A stretch of DNA of 64,000 nt from Coccinella septempunctata (lineage: Eukaryota > Arthropoda > Insecta > Coleoptera > Coccinellidae). Below, in pieces: positions 1 through 11,993 of the stretch (its first letter is position 1; the number at the start of each line of letters is the position of its first letter). The notes below the pieces were generated by a model. That model had not been told where the DNA came from and searched no databases. It worked only from the letters and a program-made list of their open reading frames with translations. The stretch spans positions 12,941,544-13,005,543 of the forward strand of contig NC_058193.1 in NCBI RefSeq assembly GCF_907165205.1, given 5' to 3'. The translations under genes were made by a program, and so were the position numbers.

Positions 1-2027
1 TTGAGGGAGCCACTGCGATGAAGTATTTTGAAACGGTGACAGGACAAACGAACAATCCACCTTGCAATCCTAGGAGAAGGGTTCTTCATAGAGTGCAGCC
101 ACTGTAGTGATGAATGATCCGTTATTACAGTGAATTCAGTTCCTTCAATGTAGGGACGAAATCGATCGATAGAGAGAAGAATAGAAAGAAGCTCCTTCTC
201 AGTCGTTGTGTAATTTCGCTGACACTTGGTTAAAGTCCTGCTGAAATATGCTATGGGATGTTCAACACCGTCGTTTTCCTGAAATAGAACACTGCCTACA
301 CCCACATCAGAGGCATCACAGGCTAAAAAGAAAGGCTTTGTAAAATCTGGGCTAGCTAGAATTGGAGTTGAGGTCAGCATCTGCTTGACCGTTCTGAATG
401 CAGCATCAGCCTCGTCCGTCCACTGTACTGGTTGTCCCTTTTTGCGACCTTTTAACAAATCTGAAATAGGAGCACACACTGTCGAGAAGTTTTTCAAGAA
501 ACGTCGATAATATCCAACAAGACCAATCAATCTTCTAATTTGTGTAGCATTGGTAGGAATTGGATACTCCACGATTGACTTGATTTTATCGGGATCTGTT
601 CTGAGACCTTGTTCATCCACCAAAAATCCTAGAAATTTAAGTGAGGGACGACAGAAATGACACTTTTCGAAGTTAACCGTCAAGTTTGCCTCTTGAAGGC
701 GCTTAAAAAGTTCTCTCAGAACCCAAATATGAGTCTCAAAATCGGGAGTTGCTATAATGACGTCATCTAAATAATAAAAGACATATGGCTCAAGAGATGA
801 CCCTATTACAATATCCATAAGACGGCACATAGCTTGAGACGCGTTATTTAAGCCAAAGGGAAGGACATTGAAGCAAAATAACCCACGACCCTGAACGGCG
901 AATGTCGTTTTCAACTTGGATTCCTCATCAAGCGGAATTTGAAAAAATGCAGACTACAAATCTATGGACGACAAAAATGAGGCATTGCGAACCTTACCAA
1001 TTATTGAATCGATTAAAGGCATAGGATATGAATCAGGAACAGTAACCGAGTTTAACCTCCTACCATCAAAGCAAACCCTATATGAACCATCTTTCTTGGC
1101 AACCAGCCAAAGAGGAGATAGCCAAGGTGAAACTGTTGTCACAGGTTCAATGATACCAAGTTCCAACATTTCATCTATCTGTTCATTGAGAACAGATTGC
1201 ATAGCCGGTGAAAGGGGATACTGCCGTTGACGTATTGGAGAGCCTTCAGTCTTGATAGAATATGTGAGAAGGTGCGTTCTACCAATTCTATCCTTGGGTC
1301 CTATGGTCCCATATAATTTGATTACTCCGTCCAAAATATCCTTCTGCAAGGGTGACAAATCATCAGCAGGCTTGATTGCATGAACTGCAGCAGTGCTGAG
1401 AAATGATGAATTATAGGAAGAGTTAGTGAAATCCAACTTGATATTAAAAGCTTTAACGAAATCCATTCCGAGAATCATTTCTTGCGAGATAGAAGGAACT
1501 ACCAAAAACCTGAGAGCTTTCGAGAGACCGTTCAATTCGATATTCAGAGTCACGTAACCCAGAGTGCTCTGCAATGTTCCGTCAGCCGTGGTAAGGTGCA
1601 AGGAAACATCATAATTTAAAGGGATATTGAGTTTCTTCAACATAAACAAGGAAGGAGAACCAAGAATTGACACATTACTGCCGCTGTCTAGCAATGCCAA
1701 AACGCTTTCCGTAGATATTTTGACTCTAAGATAAGGTCTATTGTCATCGTTAAGTCTTTCCAGTAAGTGGCATACAGAATGAGCAGGATCTTTGAGATTG
1801 TTATCTGAATGATGAGGCCTTTTATCAGAAAAGGAGGTTTTTATCGTCTCTAACCAGTTGTTAAAGTCCTCGCGATTAAATTTATTTACTGTTCGGTGTT
1901 TCGAGTCGATGTGGCAGTACTTGAACGCCGATTCACGCTGTCTGCCGTAACGTGACCAGCAGCTACGTTTTTTGAACATTTGAAGCACTTCGATTTTACA
2001 ATTCCGCTTGCTCCACAACCGAAACAA
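1..2027 (-). pseudogene. pol: Gypsy pol: protease, reverse transcriptase, RNase H (partial, one nonsense codon)
   Basis: A retroviral-type aspartic protease comes first, with the active-site motif LLDSGSNVSIL at about 1672-1705 and ILGMDF at about 1463-1480. RT follows, with fingers around VAKKDGSYRVCFDGRRLN and the catalytic YLDD motif at about 762-773. RNase H ends near TDHSSLQWL close to base 100. The frame is open on both sides of a single TAG at 954-956, immediately after SSIDL. Related elements usually have a charged or polar residue there, so it looks like a point nonsense mutation. The frame lies at -1 relative to gag and overlaps it by about 140 nt, consistent with expression by programmed frameshifting. 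No slippery site was verified. Confidence 0.88.
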
Positions 2028-3091
2028 AATCTATTCCTCCTGGCTTGCCTACAGGCGGAATACTTGTGACCAGATTTTTTACAATTCCAACAGGAAATCA
2101 AATTGAGTTCAGAAACGGCTTGCGACTTTATTTTGTTTAAGCCCAAAGTATCCTCTATTCTCTTACACAAGGAAGTTAAATCAGATATTGTGTCAATGTC
2201 TCTCAAAACTAAAGCCTTCAGATAATCTGGTTGCAAATTTGACCGAATAATGTTAACTATTTCCTTGTCTTGGGGTTTTGTATTCAAGCGATGGAATTGT
2301 GCCTCTAGTGAAGATATGAAAATGCTAGCGCTTTCTCCTGGACGTTGTTTCCTCGATTTTATTTCGTCAAGCATAACCTGATCATGATTCGAATGCAAAA
2401 AAGATTCCTTAAGCGCATCCACCAATTCTGACCATTTACTAAAAGATTTTCTGACGAAGTGGTTATGCCACCAAGCATCTGACTCAAATAAGTCAGCGGC
2501 GGAATCAAATAAATCTGCATCAGAGCAGCCACGAGAAACTTTCAACGTATCTAACAGTTCAAGAAAAGGCATTAAAGGCTCTCTTCCAGAGAATTTCTTT
2601 AAGTTCCATTTATAAACAGGCACTTTACTACAGTGAGGCTGTGTTGAGACAATACCGGTAGAGGATGAGGAGGAGGCAATAGGTTTAACTGAGGACTTGC
2701 GCTCATCAAGTTCTGCTTCTAATTCAATGATCTGAAACATCATATCACGTTTTTGATCTTCTTCAGTAACCTCTTCAACAGAAATCCGCTTTAATCTCCC
2801 AGAACAATGACATAATCTATCTTCAAGTCTTTTAAATTCAGAAACATTAGACTTAGACGTTAATTTAGATATTTTTAAGGACAAGTCTAAAATTGATTGT
2901 GAAAGTTCCTCAAAGTTTTCCTTTATCGTAAAAATGTCCTGAATTTCAGAAAAACTTCGATCTCCTCTTTCCTGCGCCAAGAGACCTCTCAAAATTTTGC
3001 GATTTCGCTCAACAGTATTTTTGTTATCCCTTCCTAAACGTATAGCAACCTCATACGCGAGTTCATGAGCTTTCAAAAAGTCGGGGTTCAT
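1886..3091 (-). CDS. gag: Gypsy-like Gag polyprotein
   Basis: This is an open frame of 401 codons starting with ATG at 3091. The N-terminal half is charged and helical. A capsid-like stretch (residues about 170-300) contains the pattern common to Gypsy gags, including a KSRKQRPGES segment. Near the C terminus is a canonical CX2CX4HX4C zinc knuckle (CWNCKKSGHKYSAC). A second knuckle-like cluster follows (CFGCGASGIVKSKC), in which the histidine position is occupied by isoleucine. Gag would package the element RNA into cytoplasmic particles. The last 140 nt overlap the pol frame. No stops interrupt it, unlike the adjacent pol. Confidence 0.85.
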   Translation of the reverse strand: MNPDFLKAHELAYEVAIRLGRDNKNTVERNRKILRGLLAQERGDRSFSEIQDIFTIKENFEELSQSILDLSLKISKLTSKSNVSEFKRLEDRLCHCSGRLKRISVEEVTEEDQKRDMMFQIIELEAELDERKSSVKPIASSSSSTGIVSTQPHCSKVPVYKWNLKKFSGREPLMPFLELLDTLKVSRGCSDADLFDSAADLFESDAWWHNHFVRKSFSKWSELVDALKESFLHSNHDQVMLDEIKSRKQRPGESASIFISSLEAQFHRLNTKPQDKEIVNIIRSNLQPDYLKALVLRDIDTISDLTSLCKRIEDTLGLNKIKSQAVSELNLISCWNCKKSGHKYSACRQARRNRFCFGCGASGIVKSKCFKCSKNVAAGHVTADSVNRRSSTATSTRNTEQ

Positions 3092-3256
3092 AATTCCAAC
3101 AATTCAAATGCAAGATATAAAAAAAATACAACAATAGCAAAGGTTCCAGAACTATTCAAATCAAAAAGAAAAAGTGAAAGTAATGTGAGGTGTGCAAGCT
3201 TGAGAGACTGATAGGTTTCTTTAAACTGATGAAAAATGTCGCTGGGTTTCTCGGGC

Positions 3257-3274
3257 CCCACGCTGTGTGCGCCA
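3257..3274 (-). other. Primer-binding site next to 5' LTR edge
   Basis: The minus strand reads TGGCGCACACAGCGTGGGGC starting at 3274. This follows the TGGCGC...CGTGGGGC pattern of insect LTR-element tRNA primer sites. Just upstream on the minus strand is a terminal ...GTTACACA, so the 5' LTR should end near 3277-3279 and extend to higher coordinates. Confidence 0.6.
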
Positions 3275-3278
3275 AATG

Positions 3279-4292
3279 TGTAACGTGACAATTGCCCTGA
3301 AGGGCGTTCGAGCATGAAACTCTACTTCTAATTTCTCAAGGGGGGCTTGATTACCCCAGCAACAAAATTCCCAGTCAGGCTTTTCACAATATATTATTTA
3401 AAATAATTACAATGTACAATCTGAAAATCAGTCGTAATGACAGGAATTTAAAGTTTACAGTCTCTCAAAATTTCACAACTTAGATCTACTTAGCTTAAGT
3501 GAGTTCAAGCAACAGATCTGTCCCTGTTGGACGTGGGTTTCCTGTAGTATTCGATAATGTGCAGCCTAGAGTTGAATTTCAGCCCAAGGTTGATGATTCT
3601 GCTTTAAACCAAAATCGTACTTTCACAGTCAGACACCTGCATTTCAGTCCAAATTCTATTAAGCCTCAAGCTCCGTTCAAATGCTGTGCCTCAAGCCAAA
3701 GTTGCATTCCAAATTCTTGTCAGACACATAAGCACCCAGCTCCGGTACAGAAATTGGAGCTCCAGTCCAAAAATTTGAGCTCCGGACCAAAAATTTGAGC
3801 TCCGGACCAAAAAGCGAGACAATATTGTTAACCTCGCCAACTTAAAATTCATTAATTTCAGAATAATCAATCGATGAGTTCCGATAAGATATTTCGACAG
3901 ATAACCTTCTTCCTTGAGGGAAAAAGCGGAAAAGAAAGAACCTTCGAGAGATTTTCAATGCTCAGACAAATGAAAGATCACAGAGGCGCGAGACACAGAG
4001 TTAATGTGTGTCAACGTAAAGATGTGGTTCGCGAAAATCAGCGGCGTTGCAACAATAAGGTGTTAAGCATGGGCGTGCAAGTCGTTGCAGCATCAGAAAC
4101 TTCTACATCCGGAGTTATTAAATCGAATTTATCACACAAATATCTGATACAGTTTACGAGAACAGTGAGTGCAGACATTTAAGATTTGAAGTACACCAAC
4201 AGCAATATACCTAGTTCTGAAGTTCTGTACAGAGGCATATGAGTTAAATGAAAAGAAGAAAAAATGTCGCTATATGATTATGTGACCTATAT
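3279..4292. other. 5' LTR of the Gypsy element and flank; short degenerate repeats
   Basis: No gene is recognisable here. The stretch next to 3279 should be the 5' LTR of the minus-strand Gypsy element, but its outer end cannot be placed because the partner LTR is outside the window. Between about 3560 and 3815 there are imperfect short repeats. The clearest is a roughly 20-bp unit containing TTTGAGCTCCGGACC, repeated twice at 3771-3812 with a degenerate third copy just before it. Weaker copies of a TTTCAGYCCAA motif precede them. Small open frames here look random. Confidence 0.5.
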
Positions 4293-7200
4293 GGGTGTAA
4301 GGGGGAAGGATGCGTTTTATAGCCTCTCCTCTCTAATGCCAACCTCACCTACTCGCGGTGCACCCTGTTCTTACGAACGAGGCTGTGGCGACCGAACATG
4401 AGCGGTATAACTCTGTTTCCCACAATTACGCAGCCTAAACATTGGCTTGAGCAGGAAATGGCTCTCTGTGTTGCTCAAGTAACGTCTCAGACCTTGCCGT
4501 CTCAGGATACCTGTGCCACAAGATAATCTAGTCGTAACCGCAACCAAAGTTGCACTGACAGCGTTACCAGTGCAGCTTTTGAACACCTTCTAACGCAGCT
4601 CCTACAAAAAGATGGATCAGTCGAACAGGAGAAAATTCGTATCCGGAGGTAAAATACCCTCCCATTCGGATCTCCGGGGGAGGGTGCCTGAGCGAGTGAA
4701 TCATCGAACAAACACCAATGAAAAGCACATAGCTTTTGCAGCATGGAACGTCAGAACCTTGCTAGACAACCCCAAGGCCGACCGACCAGAGAGGCGTACT
4801 GCCCTAATCGATAAGGAACTGCAACGAACATCCATTGCAATTGTTGCCTTAAGCGAGACACGCTTTTCGTACGAAGGTAGCTTGGTAGAACAAGCGTATA
4901 CTTTTTTCTGGAAGGGCTTGCCGGAAGGCGAAATCAGACAACATGGCGTAGGCTTTGCCATTAGAAACGACCTGGCCGCCAAACTTACCGAAAATTCAGT
5001 TGGTATCTCAGAACGTTTAATGACTCTACGCTTTCCTGCAGCGAATAACACGTTTATGAACATCATTGCAGTATACGCACCCACTTTGAACTCCTCTGAC
5101 AACTTAAAGGACACTTTTTACGAAACACTCGTTGCTACATTAAGTAAAATTCCAAAACGGGAACGAATCATTCTCCTTGGAGACTTCAACGCCAGAGTGG
5201 GCAGATGTCAAGACTCAGAACAATGGCCGGGAATAATAGGGAAACACGGCACGGACAGCATTAATTCGAATGGAGAACGTCTGCTGGCTCTTTGTGCAGA
5301 ACACAATCTGTGTATAACGAACACCTATTTTATTACAAGACCCAATTCAAGGGGGACCTGGCGCCACCCGCGCTCAGGGCATTGGCATACCCTCGACTAT
5401 GTGATCGTGAGACGGAAAGATCTGAAAGAGGTGTTGGTCACTAAACCCAGAGTAGATCTGGAGTGCTGGACTGATCATAGGCTGGTAATCTCGAGAATGA
5501 AAATCTCAATGCGCCCAAAATACCAAAGCAAGCCAAAGTATCTAAGAGAGCGCCTTCAAATATCCAAACTACAAAACCCTTCCTCAAAGGACAGATTCAC
5601 AGCTACCGTCAAAGATAGCCTAACACCACCGGATTATAACGACGACATTGAGACTCATTGGCTCCGTTTCAAGTCATCCCTTACAAATACAGCGAAAGAA
5701 ATACTGGGCACAGAACGCTCCCGAAAATCCCCAGACTGGTTTGCCGACAGCGAAACTCATATCGCATCCCTTTTGGACGCAAAACACAAAGCGATGAAAA
5801 CCGCAATTAACAAGCCCGGCGATGTTGCAGCCCAAATAAGTTTTATAAACATAAAACGCGAGGTCCGTCCAGAAATAAGAAAAATCAAGGATAGCTGGTG
5901 GAAAGAAAAAGCTACTGAAATACAAGCTTACGCCGATAACCATGACTACAGGCGTTTTTTCGAAGCTATTAAAACTGTTTACGGTCCAAGCAGAAAAGCT
6001 AGCTTTCCTATAAGAGATGCTCATGGAGCTATTCTAACTGATGATACAAAAATTCTCGAAAGATGGAAGGAGCATTACTCACAGGTCTTGAATCAAAATA
6101 ACGACTCGGATTTGTCCATTTTAGACCTGCTCCCTGCGTATAGTCCGATGACATCGCTTGATGACGAAATCTCAATGTCGGAAATCATAAATGCGATTAA
6201 AAATATGAAAAATGATAAGTCACCTGGTCTAGACGGCATTCCAGCGGAGATATTCAAAGCCTTGGATGAGGACATTGTCAATAGTCTCCTAATACTATTC
6301 CGCAAGATCTGGGAACAGGGAGATGTGCCACAAGACTTCAGAGACGCTTTAGTTATCAACCTCTATAAGAACAAAGGCGATACGTCGAATTGCAACAATT
6401 ACAGGGGCATATCGTTGCTTAATGTGGCCGGTAAAATTCTCTCGAAGATTATGGCTAATCGGCTGGTTCCACTCTTAGAGAAGCTTTTACCTGAATCCCA
6501 GTGCGGCTTTCGACCAAATCGAGGTACGGTGGACTTAATTTTTACACTGCGACAGCTACAAGAAAAGGCCCGTGAACAACAATCAAGGATTTATACAGCC
6601 TTCATCGATTTAAGTAAGGCGTTCGATTCGGTGAATCGGAGAGCGCTATGGAAAATCATGGCACGTCTTGGAGTACCCGAAAAATTCCTAGCAGTGTGTA
6701 AAAGCCTTCATACCAACAACACCGCTAGAATACAGCATAATGGCTCTACAACCGACCACTTCTCAACCAACTCTGGAATAAAACAAGGCTGCGTATTAGC
6801 GCCTTTACTGTTCAATATTTTCGCCATAGCTGTATCGATAATTGCTGACATGAGCATGCCCGTAAGAGGTGTTGGGATAAGATTCAGATTTGATGGAGGC
6901 CTGTTTAACCTGAAGCGCCTCAGAGCAAAAACCCGTACCAAGTTTATCACGGAACTTCAATATGCAGACGACTGTTCACTCATCGCTAGCAGCTCAGAGG
7001 ATCTACAGATGATGATGGACACCTATAAACATATATACGAAGCTTTAGGCCTCATACTCAATATTGACAAGACCAAAATCCTGGTAAGTCCGCCAGAAAG
7101 CCTTCAAACAGATATCAGCCTGGATAATGAAACTCTAGAACAGGTCGAGCAGTTCAAATACTTGGGAAGCTTCATGAATACTAGGGGTAACCTTGACACG

Positions 7201-7933
7201 GAAATACACAACCGTATCAATTCGGCATCACGGGCATTCTGGAAGCTGAAGGACAGAGTGTTTCAAAATCACGACCTCAATCTGAAGACCAAGACAGCTC
7301 TTCACAGAGCAGTGGTCCTCCCAACGCTTCTTTACGGAAGCGAAAGCTGGACGCCCTACAGGCGTTTGTTCAAGCTGAACAAACGCTACAACGTCATCTA
7401 AGACAGATAATGCACATCAGATGGTTCCACAAAGTTTCGAATGCAGAAGTCTTGCAACGCGCGAGTTGTACAACAATTGAGACTCAAGTAACGAGGGCCC
7501 GACTCAGATGGAGCGGCCACATTCTGAGGATGCAAGACACAAGACTCCCCAAAATGGCTCTATATGGCGAATTCACTGAGGGAGCCTGGAAACCAGGAGG
7601 CCAGTATAAGCGGTTTAAGGATACACTACATCAATCCCTAAAATCAGTTAATGCCAATCATAACTGGGAACAACTAGCGTTAGACAGGTCACAGTGGAGG
7701 TCTTTGGTACACAGTTATAATGGAGAATCGAGAAGGATACAGCGGCGGCCAGATCTGGTTGGTGACTATCCATGCCCTGAGTGTGGAAGGATCTGCAGGT
7801 CACGGTTAGGTCTCTTTAGTCACAGGAGGGCACACAGTCGCAACTAGCACTAAGAAATTACAAGTCGAATATTTTTTTTTCTTCTTTTTGTAGATTTATT
7901 TCCGGTAACGGGATACAGCAATGATGATGATGA
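4293..7933 (+). mobile_element. RTE-superfamily-like LINE, near full length
   Basis: This non-LTR retrotransposon is flanked by the direct repeat TGACCTATAT at 4283-4292 and 7934-7943, read here as the target-site duplication. The 3' end is a short (ATG)n/(GAT)n run, a tail type known from RTE-like elements. The 5' UTR is about 320 bp, then one long ORF with an AP-like endonuclease and RT. One reading-frame break makes this copy non-autonomous. The clade assignment is inference from motifs and tail; the TSD and tail are read directly. Confidence 0.88.
4612..7847 (+). pseudogene. LINE ORF: endonuclease, reverse transcriptase, C-terminal zinc finger (one frameshift)
   Basis: The first 929 codons are open from ATG 4612; an in-frame TAA at 4591 supports this start. 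An exonuclease-endonuclease-phosphatase domain occupies residues about 40-295 (WNVRTL near 45, GDFNARVG near 189, HTLDYVIV near 258, TDHRLV near 286). RT follows with NYRGISLL near 596, FIDLSKAFDS near 663, KQGCVLAPLLF near 724 and the catalytic YADD near 783. The frame is lost between about 7355 and 7400 by a 1-nt-class indel. The alternative frame continues the conserved C-terminal region (RLRWSGHILRM, RLPKMALYGEF) and ends in a C2H2-like finger, CPECGR...GLFSHRRAH, at 7771-7833. The enzyme would nick target DNA and copy its own RNA there. Confidence 0.9.
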
Positions 7934-7936
7934 TGA
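7921..7936 (+). repeat. (ATG)n 3' tail of the RTE-like LINE
   Basis: Five to six ATG/GAT triplets close the element and run into the downstream copy of the 10-bp target-site duplication. RTE-type LINEs commonly end in such simple repeats rather than poly(A). Confidence 0.7.
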
Positions 7937-7943
7937 CCTATAT

Positions 7944-10139
7944 ATACCTGTGGAAAAAATGCAATAGGACAACGAAAACTGCTGGATAATATAAGAGTTT
8001 ACTTGAGTAAGTATCATGATTTAGGAAAGACAGATGAGTAAAGATGAACTCTCAGGAAATATGTGAGAAAACAATATAAGTATAAACTATGTCTAATTGA
8101 TGAACAAGTACAATAGTGGAAAGCAATTCAGTTTTTCGTGATACATTTATTAATAGTAAATATGATATTTCAAAAATTACCTTCAAACTTGTCAGAAATG
8201 GGCTGAAAACCAATCTATTATTTCAATTCTCAACTCAGAAAGGCTGGGTATATAAAATAATTTTGCATTATTACATGTGCTCCCTAATGAATTTTCTCAT
8301 TGAGTTCCCATTGAAATGTTAAACACATACGCTAGAAATTTTAGCAAAAGGAAATACATAATTGGTGTATATGTCAACAGTTAACTTGAGGCACATCAAA
8401 TACCTGCATGTACTTTGTAAAATAAGCAGACTATAGAAAAGGAAACAATCCTAGTATGCAAGGTTCATTAACTTCCACCCTGTTCTTTTGTTAAAGTTTT
8501 TCAAGGATGTTTTCTCATTGTCAAAATAACAAATAACGCAGTCATATTTGTCCTTGTTTTGCCCAACAGATTAGTAGGAAATTTCTTCCAATTAAATGTT
8601 GTTGTTTTTGGATATATTGTTTCCGGATAAGAGGTTTAATTCCAGGTACTGCAGGAAAACACTATCCTATAATGGCTAACTGTTATTGGAACTTCTAAAA
8701 GAAGTGTCTCGACTAGAAGTTTACTAGAAAAATACCATAAATGAGCTTTGTGAAAGAAATAAAATGGTGCAGTCATTATTTGAATCAATATGGATATGTT
8801 GAGTAGGAAAAAATTATCATATGGCTCAGGGACGAACTTTTACAGTTCTATAAGTTGGTTTGATAGAGTGAAACCAATGTCGTAATAAATAAAAAGAAAA
8901 AAACTGTAGTAGCTTAGATAATGATTCACACAGAAGCTTATCATTAAATGGATTAGTTAAGAGATAATTGAAATAAATGTGAACCAATGCAACCTCACCA
9001 TCTCGATTGTAGCTTCTCATTAATGTTTTATAACTGTATCTTCTTAGACATGTAATTAGCTGTCTCGTGTTTCACTATTGCCTTACAATGTGCTGTCATA
9101 ATATCATAGGTGAAAATATTTAAAATGTAGTATTATTTTTTGGTATATACCTTGAACTTACCTATAAAATATTCTCTATATACTGATATATCTTGAAACG
9201 AGGTGAATGAGAAATACTCAACAATCATCTTATATCATTCAAATAGGACTTTTAGCTCCCTAATAAAAAATGTATAGCCTAAGTGTCTAAAAGCAGATAG
9301 GACAAACTTAAATATGTGAGAATGGATCATCGTTACAAATCAAAATGAAACATTGCTGAAAAAGGTGGAGAAGGGAGCATTGAAGAAACGGGGCGAAATA
9401 ATATGCATATGTGGGATCTACAGAAAAAATTTATTCCATGAAGGAAGCAAAAAACAGGAATTAATTAATTGTTTTGTGCATATTGTTGCCAATTTGTCAG
9501 TAGAAAGAGAAATCCCTTATCCCTTCAGCTTTTTAACTAGCATATTAAAATATTTGACATGAATAACTTTTCTCAGACTCAGAAAGCAACTCAGCAAATC
9601 TTTCCGACAATCAATTTTATTGTTAATTTTTGTCACTAGGCCTTTTTTGATATTTTTCAGCTTGTCGATATCTCTATCAATAGGGATTTTTCATTCAAAA
9701 TATCTAAATCAACCTTTGAATCCTAGCATTTTCTTGTACTGTAGACCTGAAAAATATTGCACATCATTTTGAATTCCATCGAGCGAATTTCGAATAAGGA
9801 TCTGCAAAATGAATTGAATAATTATTAACTATAGACTGAACATTCAACATTCAAATTTCAGTTTTCGAAATAACGCACTCGCATTTCAATTATGCAACAT
9901 TTTCTACATTGACAAACTTATTCACAAAGTACCAATAACTTCTCAGCACTCACTAACGACGAAGTAAATTTTTGTTGTCTCTAATCTTTCCTAACCATTA
10001 TTCTAAATAATTTTGTTAAACTACGCCACTGCTAAAGACACCAGTTCTGTCAATTTTGCTTGACATAAGCGTCCAATGACGTCATAATTTTCCCGACGAA
10101 CTGGTGACTTGCGCCTCCTTTCCTATATCTCCTTGAGCG
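7944..10139. other. AT-rich interval without recognised genes
   Basis: I see no protein family, inverted repeat or tandem array here. Open frames are short and low in complexity. The last 100-150 bases (from about 10040) become richer in G+C and CpG, and may be the 5' flank or UTR of LINE-A, which starts next. A single-copy intergenic or intronic host stretch is the simplest reading. Confidence 0.5.
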
Positions 10140-10383
10140 GTTATCAGGGGATTGCCCGGTGCCGGATGGAAGTATTCTTCTTGCAGAGTGGATTCCCCTG
10201 ATGCTCGAGAGGATTCCTGATCAGCCAATACGGGGTCACCGCAGATCACTGTGATGAGTCATCGATCGCGAGATGTGTCTCGAATGAGTAGAGGGGGAAT
10301 AATGGAAACAATGAATTGGCGGATGGCTTGGCTTCGGCGGATTTGAGCCGTATTATTTCTCAGCTAACCAAAGAATTGATAGT

Positions 10384-10795
10384 CTGAGATCCCACTGCAG
10401 AATTACTACGTTCATTGCGTACAGAGACAAATCACATTTTCACATACGTTTATGTCTAGGAGAATACACTGATAACACCGCAGCCTGTCAAAAGTGACCG
10501 CAAGTAATTTTGATTAAATTAATGTGTATCAATACTCCAAGAGAAATTTCATTCACTCCGTTTTGAAATAAAATATCATCCACATCAAAACAATGCGTGT
10601 AAAGAATACTAAAATCTATAGCTGCCGTTGCACACACGGCCGCAACTACCTCGCAGCCAGGTGTAAGCAGGTAACATTTCGACGTATTTCTACGTTCATG
10701 GCGCACACGGATGTTTTTGATATCAAATTAAAGCTAATTTTTTTTTCGAATAGGATGATGTATGGCTGCCTGTGAAAAAATAGCCGCAAGTAAGG
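10384..10795 (+). repeat. Left terminal inverted repeat
   Basis: It begins CTGAGATCCCACTGCAG and continues through ACACTGATAACACCGCAGCC and GCTGCCGTTGCACAC to GGCTGCCTGTGAAAAAAT. Its reverse complement recurs at 11994-12399 with scattered substitutions and small indels. Similarity is lost inward of about 10795. Confidence 0.8.
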
Positions 10796-11993
10796 TCTGC
10801 CATCTGTTAAACTAGCGAGATATCCGAAATAAAATGAAAGAGACTCATTTCGCACCATCGGGTTCTTACCCGATGTTCCGAATTATATCTACTGATATTA
10901 TGGGATATTTCACACATGTTCCTGTTTAGTTTCGCACTGGAAAACAACCAGACTGCACTTTCGGCGGCACTTATCGCCTCGAGATTCGAGAGCTTGATGT
11001 GCCCACCGTACGGATAAAACCCGATGAATAAATAATTTTTCATTCGGTTGTTTTCCGGTAAAAAGCCGTGGTGTGGAAGGAATCTTAGGGTTCTCAATAG
11101 TGCATCTGAATTAATCTTATATTATAACCACGTGTTAGAGTTCGTTGTACACAACGCTGTTGATATTATTTATGTATTAACCCTTCGTCGGGCGCTATAC
11201 GAATATTGAGAGTACGGGCGCAATGCATAAAATAGATTCTAATAAGAATAAGGTCCAAATAAATTAATATCGAAACATAAGAAGAATTTTTTTAAAAGAT
11301 GATAAGTCTCACCAAAGTTCATTCAAAGACACTGGACGATTTATCATGTTCAACAAAATGTATGCGGCAAGAGAGAATGATGAAAAATTCATAAAAAAAA
11401 ATCAAAGGGTTTGTTTCAAACCACATTTTATCGTTTAGGAAGTCATTAAAACAAAAGGTGCTACGGACGATTTTCGTCAATTCGATATTGCTCAATGCTA
11501 CTAAGTACCACTGGTTGAAGTTTAGTGCGGAGAATAAATGTTTGGCTGCTTCTGGATGGTGCCCTGAAACCAACATGGTTTCTGGGAAGTTCAACTCCGA
11601 TAAAAGTAGAAAATGTATTATGTAATTGAGCTAACACATTTTCAGATGATCAAAAAAACTCTGATTGCGACGACGATAGTGACAACTGCGATTGTGAAAG
11701 CAGCGAGGAATTGGACTTGGACTAGAAAACGTAAAACACTGATATAAAATATAACTTGATTCAAGAGACTGACTTTGAAGAAACACGAAAAAAAATTCTT
11801 CAGATTTAATTACATTCGTACTTGATGAATAAATAATTTTTTATTATAAAATAAATCTCTTAATACTTTAAGTTTTTTTCATAATATTCATTACGTAATT
11901 ATAATTTTGTAAATACTAAGTCGTTCCTACTATTGCTTGAGCCGCCGGCTAAGAATCATATCTATCGATGCATGCGCAATGGCTTAAATACCT

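Larger units (their letters stand above)
1..3278 (-). mobile_element. Gypsy-like LTR retrotransposon, 5' part
   Basis: Reading the minus strand from 3278 down, the order is primer-binding site, gag, protease, reverse transcriptase and RNase H. This is the Ty3/Gypsy order, in contrast to Copia, where integrase precedes RT. RNase H is still open at base 1, so the integrase and 3' LTR lie outside the window. Gag and pol overlap in different frames. A stop codon interrupts the RT, so this copy is probably dead. The family is recognised from protein motifs; the lineage within Gypsy is not resolved. Confidence 0.9.

Noticed and set aside
3499..4182. Two plus-strand frames of about 100 codons upstream of the RTE-like LINE.
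   Set aside because: No recognisable motifs. The first consists largely of degenerate short repeats, and both lie in the presumed LTR and flank of the minus-strand Gypsy element.
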